Source: Hysterangium stoloniferum
Lineage: Eukaryota; Basidiomycota; Agaricomycetes; Hysterangiales; Hysterangiaceae
Assembly (NCBI GenBank): GCA_015178975.1
Contig: WHVD01000042.1
Coordinates: forward strand, 62,001-126,000
Direction of reading: 5' to 3'
DNA length: 64,000 nucleotides
Numbering within the stretch: the first letter of the stretch is position 1; each line of letters opens with the position of its first letter. Both the position numbers and the translations under genes were made by a program. Below the pieces are notes generated by a model that had not been told where the DNA came from, searched no databases, and saw only the letters and a list, made by a program, of their open reading frames with translations. Shown here in pieces: positions 12,360 to 24,902 of this stretch.

Positions 12360-13440
12360 AGCTGTGAGTGGCCGGCATCTGCGCTGCCACAAGGTTTTGA
12401 CAGTATCAGAAAAGCTTCAAACCCCCCCAGACTGTAGAAAGAATACAAAATTGTGTGGTGAGGGTGCAAGGATCGTCTTATTGGCTGGCACTTGGATCGA
12501 TGCACATTACTGAGGACGATAAGAAGATTAGGTGACTCACTCACCTGTATCGGTCAACAGTTTGTTGAAGGGAAATATGACACACGTCCTCTGGGAGGTT
12601 TCAAGTTTTACATGAAGGAGTGCTTGCAGCGGATTTTAAGTGCTGGTGAAGATAAGAAGGGGTATTACAGGCTATATGTGTGGATTGTTCAGAGGTCGGG
12701 GATGGGAAAATGAGGTCTGATTTGAGAGGTACTGTTTATAGTATTGAATAAGGTTATAATGTGGTTTTACTTGATGTCTAGCTCGGGAGAAAGGAAGTAT
12801 TTGTGGTAGATATGACTTTGGGGGATAGGACTGATAAAGGATTTCTGGCTCAGAACGACATTCCCGTTAATTTGTTAGCTGATAAGAAGGCGAAGAACTG
12901 CAGGGAGTATGAGAGTGGTTGTAGCGGATTTTTGGGGTCAGATTTTAAAAGATTGGAGAGTAGAGTGCAAGAGATTTGGACGACAAAAGATGATGGTCGG
13001 GGTGAGATCACATTCTCACAATGGGTGGAGGGATGGCAGGATGAGTTGGGTTGATTTGGGCCAAGGGGAGGGGAATTTTTGGCAAAGGTGGAGAGTAGGA
13101 TTGATGATGTAGGTTGAATGTCAGCGAAGTTCAGTGACTGGTTCTGAAACTTGGAATATGTAGATATACAGTAGATTGGAGATGAGGAATATTTCCTTGT
13201 GAGATAACTCAATGGAGGGCAAGAGGGTGGGGCCTGGTTCAGGTTGTAGGCCAGGCAAGGCAGGCAAGGAGGCTGGATTGGGGTTTTCGGGAAAAGAAGT
13301 GATGATGGATGGTTACAAGTGGCTTGTTCATGTGATGAAGGGATTGCTTCTTAATGCTACTGTGGATGAAAGGGACCCTGAGATGAAAGTTATGTTGGGA
13401 TTTGATGAGGTTTCTATTCTTGGAGACGAGCAAGGGTAGT
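12360..13440 (+). pseudogene. Decayed P-loop NTPase-like protein
   Basis: Several plus-strand blocks resemble a P-loop protein family expanded in Agaricomycetes, as far as I recall. They are the block GGFKFYMKECLQRILS (about 12600-12645), a Walker-A-like LYVWIVQRSGMGK (about 12675-12713), and a Walker-B-like MLGFDEVSIL near 13390-13420. In the family I have in mind the Walker A reads SGMGKS; here the frame ends at a TGA right after the lysine, and later blocks lie in other frames between stops. A functional product looks unlikely. The assignment rests only on the two Walker-like motifs and their order. Confidence 0.4.
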
Positions 13441-13503
13441 CTGAAAAATTTATGCCAGCAGACATAATTTGTGGTGGGTTTAGGGTTATATGGGTCTGGT
13501 AGG

Positions 13504-13590
13504 GTGTCATCTAGGGACCGGATCCCTTTGACATAGGGTAGGGCATATAGGGACCAGATACCTTTTACATAGGGTAGGGCATCTAGGGAG
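13504..13590. repeat. Short tandem duplication, about 43-bp unit
   Basis: Two imperfect copies of a unit with TAGGGACCGGAT..CCTTT..ACATAGGGTAGGGCAT lie head to tail. Confidence 0.6.
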
Positions 13591-13839
13591 CAGGATGAAC
13601 AGCTGTATGCAGGCAACTTTTACTCTAGCACCAAAGTTGTGCGTGTTGCGTGTGTACAGGTGTTCATCCAGGATGAACACCTGTGAATCTATACAAATAT
13701 TCTTGGGCTCCTGCTAGTAATATCCTGAATAAATAATCTACGCAATGATTTTTTAGGAGCTTTATATTGCTTCTCCAAGTTCTATAATTTTTTAACTACA
13801 TGGTCACTCATAGTTCGACATTGTAGATGGCCCCTTGCA

Positions 13840-15440
13840 TTACTGTACGTCAAGGCCTTCAACTCTCCGACCAGAGATCTCCTCATCTGGGCACCCCTCC
13901 GCAGCATGGAGGTCCCCTTCACACTGTCCCCCCAAAATAACATTTTCTGTATAATTCACATCTCCAATGTCCCCAATCAAAGAATTTCCAATACTGCGCA
14001 CCGCCCCTCGGAAGGTAGTGACTGTGAGATTGTTCGTCGTATTTATCGAGTTACTCTGTGGATTGAATGCTCGCAGATCGAGAAAGAAGCGGCAAACGAG
14101 AAGGATGGATATGCTGCGATTGACGTTAAACATTAGGTAAAATGTTTACAATAAATACTTGCGAATTCTCTAAGAGCGTGTCGATATTTGAGAATGTGGC
14201 CTATATAGAATTGAAATGAGTGCTTCGTAAAAAATTTCAGTTGATAAAGGGTATTCACTGAGAAAACCTTAGAAGAAATACTGTAGTACCAGAGCAAACG
14301 GTGGAAAGCAGTAATAATACTTTACCTTATTGTAAATTAGAAACCCTAAATTCCACAGGAAAATTACGCTGTACAACCAGAACCAAGATTTCAGTCAACA
14401 ACTGAAGTCAAGCCAGTTTAGCACTGACACAAATATGAAAACACCTGCAATTAATACGACTAGTAAGCCATAACATAGACTTAAACGTCGAGATAAGTTA
14501 CCTTGCCGCACAAGTAGATAGGTTATCGATTGTTCCCTCAATTCTTTAACACCCCATTGTAGCCTAATCGTGCCGATGGTGCGGAATAATGTTGCGAATA
14601 ATATGAGTGCATCGAATGTCATGTTAAGCGGACCTACTACTGTGTCTATAACGATCATGTGAACTCGAGCTCGTCTGGCATACACAATTGATTCTGCACT
14701 CCTGTTTGATGGTGTCAATAGTCGGGTGTTTTTATTGAAATAATACATACAGTCTGGTGGTTTGAAGGTTCGCTTCAGTACAGCTTTCATAGACTGCCAA
14801 AATCTACCATGCTCATATGAGTATACCGATTCAGATGCATTCCCAATAAATAGCGGTACCACAAAGAAACAAATTTGTCCGAGATATACGAATGTTGTTG
14901 GTATTACAAGGTATTTGCGATCCCTGCTTATAGCGTAAACCCTTGCCAATAGCATTCCTGGCATCCGTCGTGATTCAGTTATTTGAGAAAGTAAATGTTA
15001 ATAGATCAATCACCGTGTGTAGTAATTAATACTACAGTCATCAGCGTATTCGCTGCATGTAATACTGCATTACATTCCCTGGAAGAAAGGCGGTTATTCC
15101 ATCAACAACTCTTGGGGGTTCGAGAGACACCACATACTATCAACTGCTATAAGCCGCGGGCATTTTAAGACCATCCCACCACGCACCTGGAACGACATCT
15201 CCAGCAAATTTGTGGTCGTAATATGTATAAACAAAAGTAGGGACGAATATCGGGCGATGATGTAGAGCACAGATGCTAGTCTGATCTTGCTTTTCCATAC
15301 GAACTGGATTTCCGAAGGAAGTGTCAAAATTGTATCATAACTAAACAAAACTGAGATGCCGATCTATCAATGTAGTAAACAACCACAAGTGTGTGTAGAC
15401 AGACCTAGTGACGCCAAATTGCTGTATGCTTGAAGGTTAC
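13840..15440 (-). CDS. DUF6533 multi-span membrane protein
   Basis: The exon beginning near 15353 encodes VLFSYDTILTLPSEIQFVWK followed by a hydrophobic helix, the N-terminal signature of the DUF6533 family of fungal seven-helix membrane proteins of unknown function. An upstream short exon ending ..SNLASL (about 15414-15439) joins it across a GTCTGT..CTCAG intron. A central exon (about 14510-14957) starts GMLLARVYAISRDRKYL, the conserved loop of the family, and continues with further hydrophobic segments. The last exon (13840-14140) starts NVNRSISILLVCRFFLDLRAF, the usual C-terminal landmark, then a polar tail. The initiator ATG is not located with confidence. An in-frame TGA around 14395, just after a hydrophobic SVLNWLDFSC stretch, must be spliced out or else marks decay. 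Confidence 0.7.
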
Positions 15441-15449
15441 TGGAAAGCC

Positions 15450-18400
15450 GAGGTCAGCGGATGTACTAGTAGTATGTAATAAACGGCCTAAGGTACGTCG
15501 CAGTTGCTTCTTGGATAACCGTTCTTTGAAGATCTGCCACGGATGTCATATGAGGTGTTGGCAGGTCAGGCTTCCTGTTTTGGTTCACTGTGATATGCTC
15601 AGGATATCAAATAAACAACATCCTGGAAACAGTATAAACGAGTAGTTATATGATTTTTGGACGCTCAATGAGAAGCAGCTAGTCTAGCCAATTATGAATG
15701 AGAGGCAAAGATTCACAGCCATCATATAATTCCGGAACCTGATGATACTTGCTTGAGTGTCACAAATTTAGCGAGTTGCCATCACTTCCTGGTTGTATGG
15801 TATGCCAGTTGCCATATCCCCTCGACATTATATTATAATATATCTGCACGCTGTCTACAACTCTAGTGAGTATCTAAGTTGCCTGGTTCTGTATAAGATT
15901 TAAAAAAAAGTAATCCTACATCACAGAAAATCTATCCCGAAGTTCCACCTTCTTTTTATATATCATAACGGTTGTTTTCACTATGGGCTCCGAACAGCCC
16001 TCACAATAACGCGTTAAATAGAAAAAGACCAAGGCTGTGTGGCCTTTAAGCAAATTTTCAGTCTCTGAGGTCTTTCTACCTCTCTTATTTGGCACATTTG
16101 TTTGTCATTAGTCATAGATAAACGTTGAATGACACAAATGCATCCTGGCTGTGATTGACGTTACCATAATGTCAAGCCACGACTCTTCCAGCATAGGCTC
16201 CCACGTGCAGAGGTGATTTATGACTTCAAGGGATGGTGCGTTGATATCTGCCTCTCGCCTGACGATATTGGTTAAAGTGATCCACAGCGGTCACCTATAG
16301 TCTCCGGGAATTTGAAAGTTCACATGTACATGCCGGTCGTGTAGTAGTGAGCCCATACTGGATTTAACACCAGATCAAAAACATACGCAAAATCTGGACC
16401 TACTGCAAGCTCATCGTCACAATTAAATTAATCATGTACCTGAAACAGCCAGTTTGATATAACACCTTCTATACTGTGGCATGGATGGCGTGGTAATGGT
16501 ACATACCATGGTATAGATGTCTTTGAATACCCTAATGCAATAACAATGACGGAAGGAGTGCCACTTAAGTTAGCTGTCTAGTATGCACAGGACAATCATC
16601 AACGGTCAGCAGTAGTGACACAGAGGCAACTTGGTATTTTTAGATTATGTTATTGCATATTTCACCCATCAACAATAACTTATAGTATCAGTAATAACGA
16701 TAATACCAGTTTGAATGATATTTTCTGTGCCACAGTCATCCTGCAAAGATCTACTAAAAATGCAGAAAAATTCAACAAACTGCAGCATTACTGGCTATTT
16801 TGGCAGCTGCTCTGTTTGATTGGAAGGTACCCATCAATAAAGAGGTCTTTTTCAGAGAACACTGAATAATACCAGCTTTAATAGTAACTAGAAGTGATGG
16901 TAGTAATATCATCCTCATAATTAAATATTTGATTATTCCCATGACCCCCACTATTCTGCAAAAATTTCTTATCAGGTTCAAAATATACAGCGATGTCAGA
17001 TAGACTTCTGCTGTGAATGAGGGGAGGGTTAATGAGAGCAAAACCAGCAGCATTAAGAGACCGGATGTTGTGGGCACCAGTATCTTATGAAAACCGATCC
17101 AGAGCTGTACTTCCATTTGGCGGGGGCGAACTTGCCCAAAATCATGGTTTCGCGCAAGAAATGTGTTGCTGGACAGGTCAGAGGTTGCCATGTGACTTGC
17201 GGAAATCGTGATTTCAGATTTAGGTGATACAAGTTCAGAGTTTTTGGTTGCTGTACGGACTCGTATACTGTTGACGCAGGATCTTGATGACATATGGGAC
17301 GCCTGGTACCACTGGCAATGACAGCATTGGTACGTTGGTGGATAATGACGCAGAGGGTACCACGTCATCGTCAGCCACTTTTGCGTTTGCGGGCAAAGGT
17401 ACCTCTTCGCCAGCAGCCGTCGCATCTGGTGGATCAACATCCATGGCATCATTGATCAACACTGCTTCCTTTTCAATCTCCTCTAACATTAGATATCCAA
17501 CACCAGCAGGACACTGGATCCACCTCTTGCGGTTTGTGGCGGAGCAGCAGTCTCGGCGCACATGTAACATGGAACGCACACAGAGCTCTCTTCCTCTCCC
17601 GGGCTCGATTCCACCGGTCATATCAGGATCTTTGTCAATTCGTCAATACAAGTCTCCGGGACAATTCTGGCGCATAGCCCATGTGGGCTCTACTGGAGTA
17701 CCAGGCCAGGGTGTTGGATTTGGGACATGATCTTGATGGTGCAGTGGTTGATGTTGCTTTGGGGCTGAACCCGTGGTCAAGATCTTTGGACACTTCATTT
17801 TGGAAGGTGATTTCCGCTGTTCCATTGTTTATTTGTCAGTTTCGTCTGCTCTATCGCACATCTTTGTTCATTCTGAGGACTGTTAGAGAAAAGAGAGTAC
17901 AAATTATGGCATCACTCACGACATGGCGATCATAATGAACTTCAATCCGTTGATATTGTTTCCTCAAGAGTCATTGACCAGATTAGATTTCCCTTCTTCT
18001 ACCTCAGCCATATCGACGATGGCTTCAGCAGCAGCATGATAGATGCTCTTCAAGATCTGGATGTGATTAGCAAAGAGGGGAAATGGTTGTGTTATGTATC
18101 GATAAGTTTCACAGTAACCACAGGCAGTTGTGCTCACGAAATTACTAAAAGTTTCGCAATGTTATGTGAATTTCTAGTCAATTAGTAGGACTTATTCTAA
18201 CGGGTTCCTGAGAGAGCCGCGGACTTGATCAACCTTCCAGAACAGACACTTGGCATCAGTGCCTATAGCGCTGAGGTTCAGATTCTGGACCTCGGAATAT
18301 CCTCTGAAACCCATGGGAAATCTAAAGTTTCTCAAGACTGCTCAAGGTTTTTAAAACACGCGGCGAATTTTATATATCGTAATCCGCCATACTGGATACA

Positions 18401-19400
18401 CGTGATAAGTTTTTTATATCTGTGCTCGTACACGCTTCCCAGAATCGCATCAAAAGAGCCTAGGCGTGCTCAATGTCATATCAGACATCTATTCTATTTG
18501 CGGCTAAAAAAAAAATGCTAACAAAATGAATGGCGTTCCTGATAACCATACTAGGAAGCGCAACTTATTTTCCTATTAATAGAATGCGTGGACTCTACAA
18601 ATAGTTTCGCAATATAATAATAATACCGGAACATATGTACCGTTGCTTAAAGAGTTGATTTTATTTTATGGACTGAATTCCAAGATCTCTGGTTACATAT
18701 TTTCATTCGAAGAGTCACACGCGGCATGATTGTCCGTAGTTGATCTCATCAGATCTTGTGCCGCGCCGCCGAATGATCACAATGTGAGCTCGGATCCACG
18801 AATCTCTTTTCAATTAGCTCCACCTCCTCTCATGATTACGTTTATCACAACATCACAATTAAATAAGCAGAAAAGGCGAGTATTCCGTATAGATTGCCCT
18901 GATTAATATTGACAGAACTTCATTACATGATGATTACTAATCTGATTAGATGTGTTGGTGGTCTGCTTCCTGTTGCTTTGCCCGGGATCATTGCTCTCTG
19001 ATATGTCTGGAAGTACACACTCAACTTCATAGGGTCCGTGAAGAATGGATCCACGATGGGAGGTTTAAGCAATACAAATTCCTTATCGCCTTTCATTCAA
19101 CGAAATGAATGCCTTGTGGCAGGATAATATGAGCGTGAATAGAATGCGATAAGCGCCACTTCGCGACGGTTTCCCGCTTCCCGCTCGGTTGTTTCGCTTC
19201 TCACAATTTTCATTTGATAAGATACAAACAATACAATCGGCAACGTGAACGGCTTCCGACATTCGAATTTTTCGAAATGTCAGTTGAAGCTTTCAATGGC
19301 GGCATGGTACAAACCGACGGTACCGCTAGATCATATCCAGCCAGACGCCAAAAGAATCTGAAAACCTTCTTTGCTGAAAGTTTGCCACTGTCTATGTCTG
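15450..19400. other. Mostly no recognisable gene
   Basis: Apart from one doubtful frame at 17235-17621, I see no domain, convincing splice chain or transposon end in this 4-kb stretch. It is AT-rich with many short frames. Confidence 0.4.
17235..17621 (-). CDS. Hypothetical protein, doubtful
   Basis: From an ATG at 17621 the minus strand is open for 128 codons. It includes RDCCSATNRKRWIQCPAGVG, then LEEIEKEAVLINDAMDVDPP and an Ala/Val/Asp-rich tail. MDVDPP-like stretches are common in Agaricomycete proteins, which slightly favours this strand over the Ser/Thr-rich frame opposite. No domain is recognised. It may be one exon of a longer decayed gene. Confidence 0.22.
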   Translation of the reverse strand: MTGGIEPGRGRELCVRSMLHVRRDCCSATNRKRWIQCPAGVGYLMLEEIEKEAVLINDAMDVDPPDATAAGEEVPLPANAKVADDDVVPSASLSTNVPMLSLPVVPGVPYVIKILRQQYTSPYSNQKL

Positions 19401-19409
19401 TAAGCCCCC

Positions 19410-21231
19410 ATGTTCCCTATTCTCCCCCGACTTGTTTTTCTTCTTCTGTTTTCATTCCACCTCGCCAATGCCTACGTTAGTTATGCCAATGCCTTCGTCA
19501 ATCCAGATTGGCTCCTTGCAGGTAATTTCTCTGACAATACTCTGGGAGCCAGGCAGACCATCAAGGCATGGGCGACACAGTTAGCCGCTGAAGGCCCTTG
19601 GAGTGAGTGACATTGTATATGCACCAGGTGTCCTTTATTGTTGTTCTGACCATTACACACATCAGCGGTGACGAATAAGACTGTCCTAGCCCCGTCTGGA
19701 GACAAGCACGACTACATGAGTTGGGCGCCGTAGTATGTACTCCGTTTATCGGTCGCTTCAGCCCCCCCATTAATCTAAATTTCATTTTACCGCAACAAAC
19801 AGTTCGTGGCCGAATTGTACGGCTGTGGGAAACACCACCGTACTACCACTTCCTGAAGGTAGGCCATCGACCAAGCCCTTTAGAAAGACATTGTCTTTAA
19901 TTTTGAGTTAGTTTGGTCCAAATGTCCATACTACCTTCGCGATGGTGTTTTCAACCCGGATTTCCGAACTATAAATGACATAGGCTCATTTCAAGCCATG
20001 TCCGAAGCTATTTTTTATAATGCTATAGCATGGGCCTTAGCGGGAAGGCCAACGTCTTTGTATGTCAACAATGCTGGTAGGAGCCCTCTAGTTGTAAACT
20101 TCCAAAAATTACACAAACCTGGTATGACAGTGAACTTTATCCGAACCTGGTTTTTAGATCCAGAGACGAAGATGAACCCCAATCTCAAATATGCACAAAT
20201 GCATCGGGGTCCTAAGGGGCAGCTCGGTGGTCATACAGGAATTTTGTGAGTTAATCGTGTCAATTGCCTTTTCGTGCATATTTATTATTGGTACTAGGGA
20301 TCTAAAAGGTTTCACCAAGATTGCTTGTGCCATCTTGATTTTCCGCAAGGGTGGGAGCACGACATGGACGTCTGATCTCGATTCTCAGATGCAAGCTTGG
20401 GCCAAACAATACATACAATGGTTGGAAACTTGGCCCACAGCTGTTGAAGAAAGCCATGCACCTAAGTAATCTTCCAATACTCAATGTTAGCCCCCGCTGA
20501 GCTTTCTGCGCTTAGCAATCATGGATCCTTTTATCACAATCAGCTCTCTGCATTGAAGCTACTAGTAAATGACACGGCAGGGGCTATAAATGTCACAAAC
20601 ACATACCTTCGAAATCAGTTTTCAACCCAAATAGATGGAGATGGCGAACAGGTCTGTTATCATCTCTTCCCTTTTGTTTGCTCTCCACTGGTTGCTGATA
20701 TTTTGACAGCCATTGGAAGCAGTCCGAACGCGGCCATATCATTATCGAGCATATAATTTGGCAGCGATAATAGTATGTAAACCACCATCATATATCTTCA
20801 ATGAGTGCTGAATGACCCCAAAGACCAACGCTCAAATTGTCACCTATCTTAATAAATCATCCAATGTATGGTTTAGGCGGGCAAAGAGCGGAGCGACCAT
20901 AAAGGATGCCTTGGACTACACGATGCTCATTCCGCCTGGGCTCAAGAACGAGACGTCGCACCAGCAAGAAATTGACCCTAATGTCGCTGCTGTCATGGCA
21001 ATATGGGGGGATCCAGATAATCACTACCTGGATTTCTTACGAAACTTTGACCAGAGTTATGCTTCGCAACCCTACTGGTTTTGGAGCCAACCGGACGCGC
21101 AAAACCCAGGAGCGCCTCCTCCTCAACCATCACAGAGCAGCGCGTTGAGTCGACAATTTGTTTGGACTGTGGGGTTGGCCCAGATACTGTTTCTTGAGAT
21201 CCTTTTGCTTCTTACACCCACACTCATTTGA
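19410..21231 (+). CDS. Secreted alginate-lyase-like protein, probable GPI anchor
   Basis: By eye this is a nine-exon gene with exons 19410-19602, 19666-19732, 19803-19858, 19912-20076, 20131-20245, 20298-20465, 20516-20651, 20710-20772 and 20824-21231. All introns are 50-70 bp with GT..AG ends, and the sum is 1371 nt (456 residues) in one open frame. The N-terminus MFPILPRLVFLLLFSFHLAN is a signal peptide. Family landmarks of the fungal alginate-lyase (PF05426-like) fold follow: GDKHDYMSWAPYSWP, NDIGSFQAMSEAIFYNAIAW, NPNLKYAQMHRGPKGQLGGH, NNHGSFYHNQLSALK, DGDGEQPLEAVRTRPYHYRA and YASQPYWFWSQPDAQ. The usual role is beta-elimination cleavage of uronate polysaccharides; the true substrate in a fungus is unknown. 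The Ser/Pro-rich stretch followed by a hydrophobic C-terminus suggests a GPI anchor. It looks intact. Confidence 0.85.
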
Positions 21232-21239
21232 TCCTTCTG

Positions 21240-23835
21240 AGAAAGATTATGGATCGAGAATATTATGTTCCTATAGATAATATCGCAGCCTGATACGGAC
21301 AGCGGGAACATTGCACTCGTTTGTTTTTTTTTTCCCTCGTTCTCACTTGATGTCGCTATCTCACCGCCGTGCCAATATACCACTTGTGTGCACTCTGTAT
21401 TACTGGGAACGATGTAGCTGAGTACAGTTGCGGAACGTTTCGACAGCTTCGGTATACGGAAGACAGCAATTTGAAATGATGCTGTCACAGCTGTCTCGGC
21501 GGTTTCCATTCCCTTGAGGCTTCGACATTTAATTTAGTCGATTCGCGAATTCAACGGGCGGCTAAGAGTGCTCCCTTGGCCAGAAAGGTCTGCTTAAAAG
21601 AGTCCTTAGTCCTAGAGCTACTTGGTAATTCAGTATCCTTTTCAGGTGCACCAGACAAACTGAGAGGCTGACCAGCCGGCTTAACCAACCGTGTATAGCT
21701 TTCATTAGTTCACTGAAACATTAAGGACGGCCCACAGAAACAGTCTAAGTCAACATGACAAGGTATATAAATGCCGCATGCGTCCACGTCAGTCCTTAGA
21801 TCTAACAGGCACAGTTCATTATCTCCATACGTGCAAATTCCAGACAGAAAATCTGGTTAGTTACAGGTATAAACGCAAGTGTTGTTTAAATCTGAATGAT
21901 GTCGCTGACCTGGAAGTTTAAAGGCACCAGGATGGCTAGGACTCTTAACTCTTTCTGAGTCTATACCATGATAACGAGGATATGGCGATGCCCCATTGCC
22001 TGGAAATCGTTCCAGTTTTCAAGAATCTGCCCTGATACCTACCAAACACTTCAATTTAATATGTATGACGCGATCGAAATTATTGACATTTATTGAAGGC
22101 TCACGAGTTGGTTGCAATTCAGGGCCGGATCAATGTTCCTCAGGCATATTGACCTGAAGAAGATAGCGAAAGAACAAAAAGTGGTGTGTGTATCCAAAGG
22201 TCTCGACGCATATATATTATATGCTAACTCTCGGTTCAACTTTCATCTCCACAGGGAAGGCTTCTCTGTCGGAGGTGTTTGTAATAATGAACATAACAAA
22301 TCCTTTCTTGTCACACATAAGACAGAACAAACGCGGAATAATTATAATCTTAGAATTCGGTTTGAAATCATATAAATCTTCAGGTAAAACAATAGTCATG
22401 TCCTCTGGAAGATCGGAAATGACTCGGAGCACGTAGACCGCCGCGGGCGGTCACACCTGTTTGTCCTGATGATGGCAATCATCTGATAGTCCAACAAGCT
22501 CCTTACAGCCGTTCGAAAGTGGCAGGAAAGGGTAAGGACATGCTCTCTTTATTTGGCTAGGGTTAACAGAAGCATACAGACAGCACTTATCCAAGCCCTA
22601 TAGAAGAACCGTCATCACTAGATGTTCGTTTATTCGACAGACCACAGGTCGAGTCAGACGATCTGGCCAAAGGGTCATCAAACCCCTCCGGAATGTAGCC
22701 TTACCATTTGTAGATCCCAACCAGCCAAGTACATGACGAAGCACCACGCAGGGGTGGATATAGCACGTAGGACGGCGTGATTGAAGGGAGACAAACATAT
22801 GTCTATGCATTACCAAAATGGTCTACGATCCGGGAAACTCCCGGAATAACTTCCCCCCGTCCTTGCAGGCTCCTTAGCAGAGGGCCTGGTGCCTCAGAGA
22901 GAAGGTCCTTGCGCTTGTAACCGTTTCTCTGATGTTAGCTGGCAGCATGTTTGTATCTGATATTCTTCTTTTTTTTCGATTATGTCGAACGTACTAAATT
23001 TACATCCTATAATATGGCGTTGGCGTGCCACAATTGAACATTGCACATTACTTATCTGCAGGGTAGTTTTATGGCTGATTATCTACTCAACCTTTAAAAT
23101 TGTGCTGAGAAAGAGTGTCTGGTGAATAACTACCTAACCACTCGTAAAAACAGTTGTTTGAGATATTGGCCAGTTCACTCAGTAACCAATAGCCAATCAG
23201 GTGACAGATAACCGACGGTGGATAGCCTAGGGTGTCCTGAGCTTGGTTCGACCCTGCAGGTGAGCTGTCAAGGCGACGCCTTGCATTTATTGTTGAAGTT
23301 TTGGCCGTTCGGTAGTAATCTCACTGTGATGGAACTGGTGGGTCCACGGATAATTCGCCGCTAGGCTGCAGTTCGTCACACTAGCTACCGCTTTTTGTTC
23401 GTGTCCACCGTATACCGGCGTATACCCCCCTTTGCGTCAACATTTCTTAACCCAAAAAACATGTAGACAATTACAAACAAGATGTTTAAATCTCTACCGT
23501 GGTATCGTTGATGATAATAAACACAAATAGAGGCAGAGAATGTACGCAATATCCAACTTGAGTCTTACCACAAAAAAATGAAATAAACACCCAGGAATTC
23601 ACATGAACATTTACGTCGTGACTCCGCTTCAGGGATTCCACTTAAAGTATACATAATCACTTCATTGTTCAAATTATTTTTCAGTGAGATTCACGCTGCT
23701 TCTCCGTATGCTTGAACTCGATCATTGTGTTATATGTCAAAGGTTTCCAGATTTGGTCAAAGATTCATCGTCCCTTGAACATTAACATATTCCAAATGAG
23801 GTCAAAAAGAGCTAGAATAGCATGTCTGACGTTGA
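21240..23835. other. No supportable gene
   Basis: Short frames only. The one structured piece is a block near 23388-23441 that matches the inside of the TRIM element at 48 kb (listed separately). Confidence 0.45.
23388..23441 (-). repeat. Block shared with the 48-kb TRIM interior
   Basis: Read on the minus strand it gives GTTGACGCAAAGGGGGGTAT, then ACGCCGGTATACGGTGGACA, then CGAACAAAAAGCG. The TRIM interior (48013-48075, plus strand) has the same order of words: GTTGACGCAAA, a G run, TATACG, CGTGGACGCGAGCAAAAAGCG with one or two changes per word. It is probably a relic of a related element; no LTR was seen around it. Confidence 0.5.
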
Positions 23836-24247
23836 TCGTTTATGGTGGAGGTGGCGTTGAGGGACAACAAAGGTCGGCTTGCGCATCTTGTACTTCATGC
23901 CCAGAGTTACCAAATTTGCGCCAATTACAGTGGGTTAGGAACGATAGTAACTGTCAGAGTCGAGCGAAATATTCTTTGTAGTTTGCAGGAAGCGGCTGTA
24001 GGGTGATAGAAGACGCCATATACCATTTACATACTTCATGAAAGATAAATGTATTTCTTGTTGATACACATGCAAAGCAGAATAGGATAATTTCGAAACA
24101 GAGTAGCAGATCATAAGGGACTTTATTCCAATAAGCCACAGAGGAAACGGCCAATGTGATAACAGGAAATTCATGCTTTGAAAGCTATGCGCAGAAATTA
24201 GATCAACCACTAAATGTATGCGGTGAAACCTGGCGAACCTGTTGTAT

Positions 24248-24472
24248 CTACTTTCTATGGCGGCAGCTTGCACTACAGTAAAGGTTGGTGACGGCGGTGT
24301 ATTGTTCATGGTACTCCGGTGCTTGAGTACAAGCATGATGATTATTGCACGGCTGAGGGTGCATGCTACTGCTGGCGCATGTCGATCGACAACAATCTTG
24401 GCGAATTGTATGCTCGCCGGTAATATGTCCACACTGGAGGTATTTGGTGCCCTTGCGAATGATTAGACACAT
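24248..24472 (-). CDS. Small cysteine-rich protein, paralogue 1
   Basis: A single exon of 74 residues starts with ATG at 24472: MCLIIRKGTKYLQCGHITGE, then Cys residues in the order CGH..C..STC..S..HPQPCNNHHAC, EYHEQYT, and a C-terminal YCSASCRHRK. There is no signal peptide, so it is probably intracellular and may bind zinc. A close relative lies at 52862-53086 (about 60% identical, same Cys positions) and a distant one at 29172-29441. I recall small orphan proteins with this KYLQCGH..HP..C..C pattern in Agaricomycete genomes, but no function. Conservation of the frame between diverged duplicates favours a real gene. Confidence 0.6.
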   Translation of the reverse strand: MCLIIRKGTKYLQCGHITGEHTIRQDCCRSTCASSSMHPQPCNNHHACTQAPEYHEQYTAVTNLYCSASCRHRK

Positions 24473-24902
24473 CTAATAAATTATTTCTTGGTTAGTGACT
24501 GAAGGTACACTGGTAATAGGAACATACATTGGACTATGTCTTTTTAGAAATACGATACGATTTTTGGCTGGTTAGCAGGTAGAGCTGGATGAGCGGGAAT
24601 GGCCGTTGAGCTGACGAAGTTAGAAGTTAACCGTTCTTTAAAACCTCGAACGTAGGAATACATATACAATATTATTACACCAGCTTTGCCTGACAGGTGA
24701 TTCAGCCCTTACTAGAGTGCCAAGTATGGTGCATAAAGGATCAATTGGACCACCAAGCAAATGTGCCAGTGTCCGTTGCCGCGCTCCCCCTGCGCCTCTG
24801 CGCCATATGCGCCATGTTCGCTGTGATTTGGGTTCCGTTACACAAGCCTACTGTAGAAAGCGAATGCGGCCATGGTGGTGGGGTCGTCAAAACTGATCGT
24901 GG

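Noticed and set aside
16772-17452. 226-codon minus-strand frame with hydrophobic stretches
   Set aside because: Hydrophobicity follows from AT-rich DNA; no membrane-protein family recognised, and it overlaps a slightly better frame.
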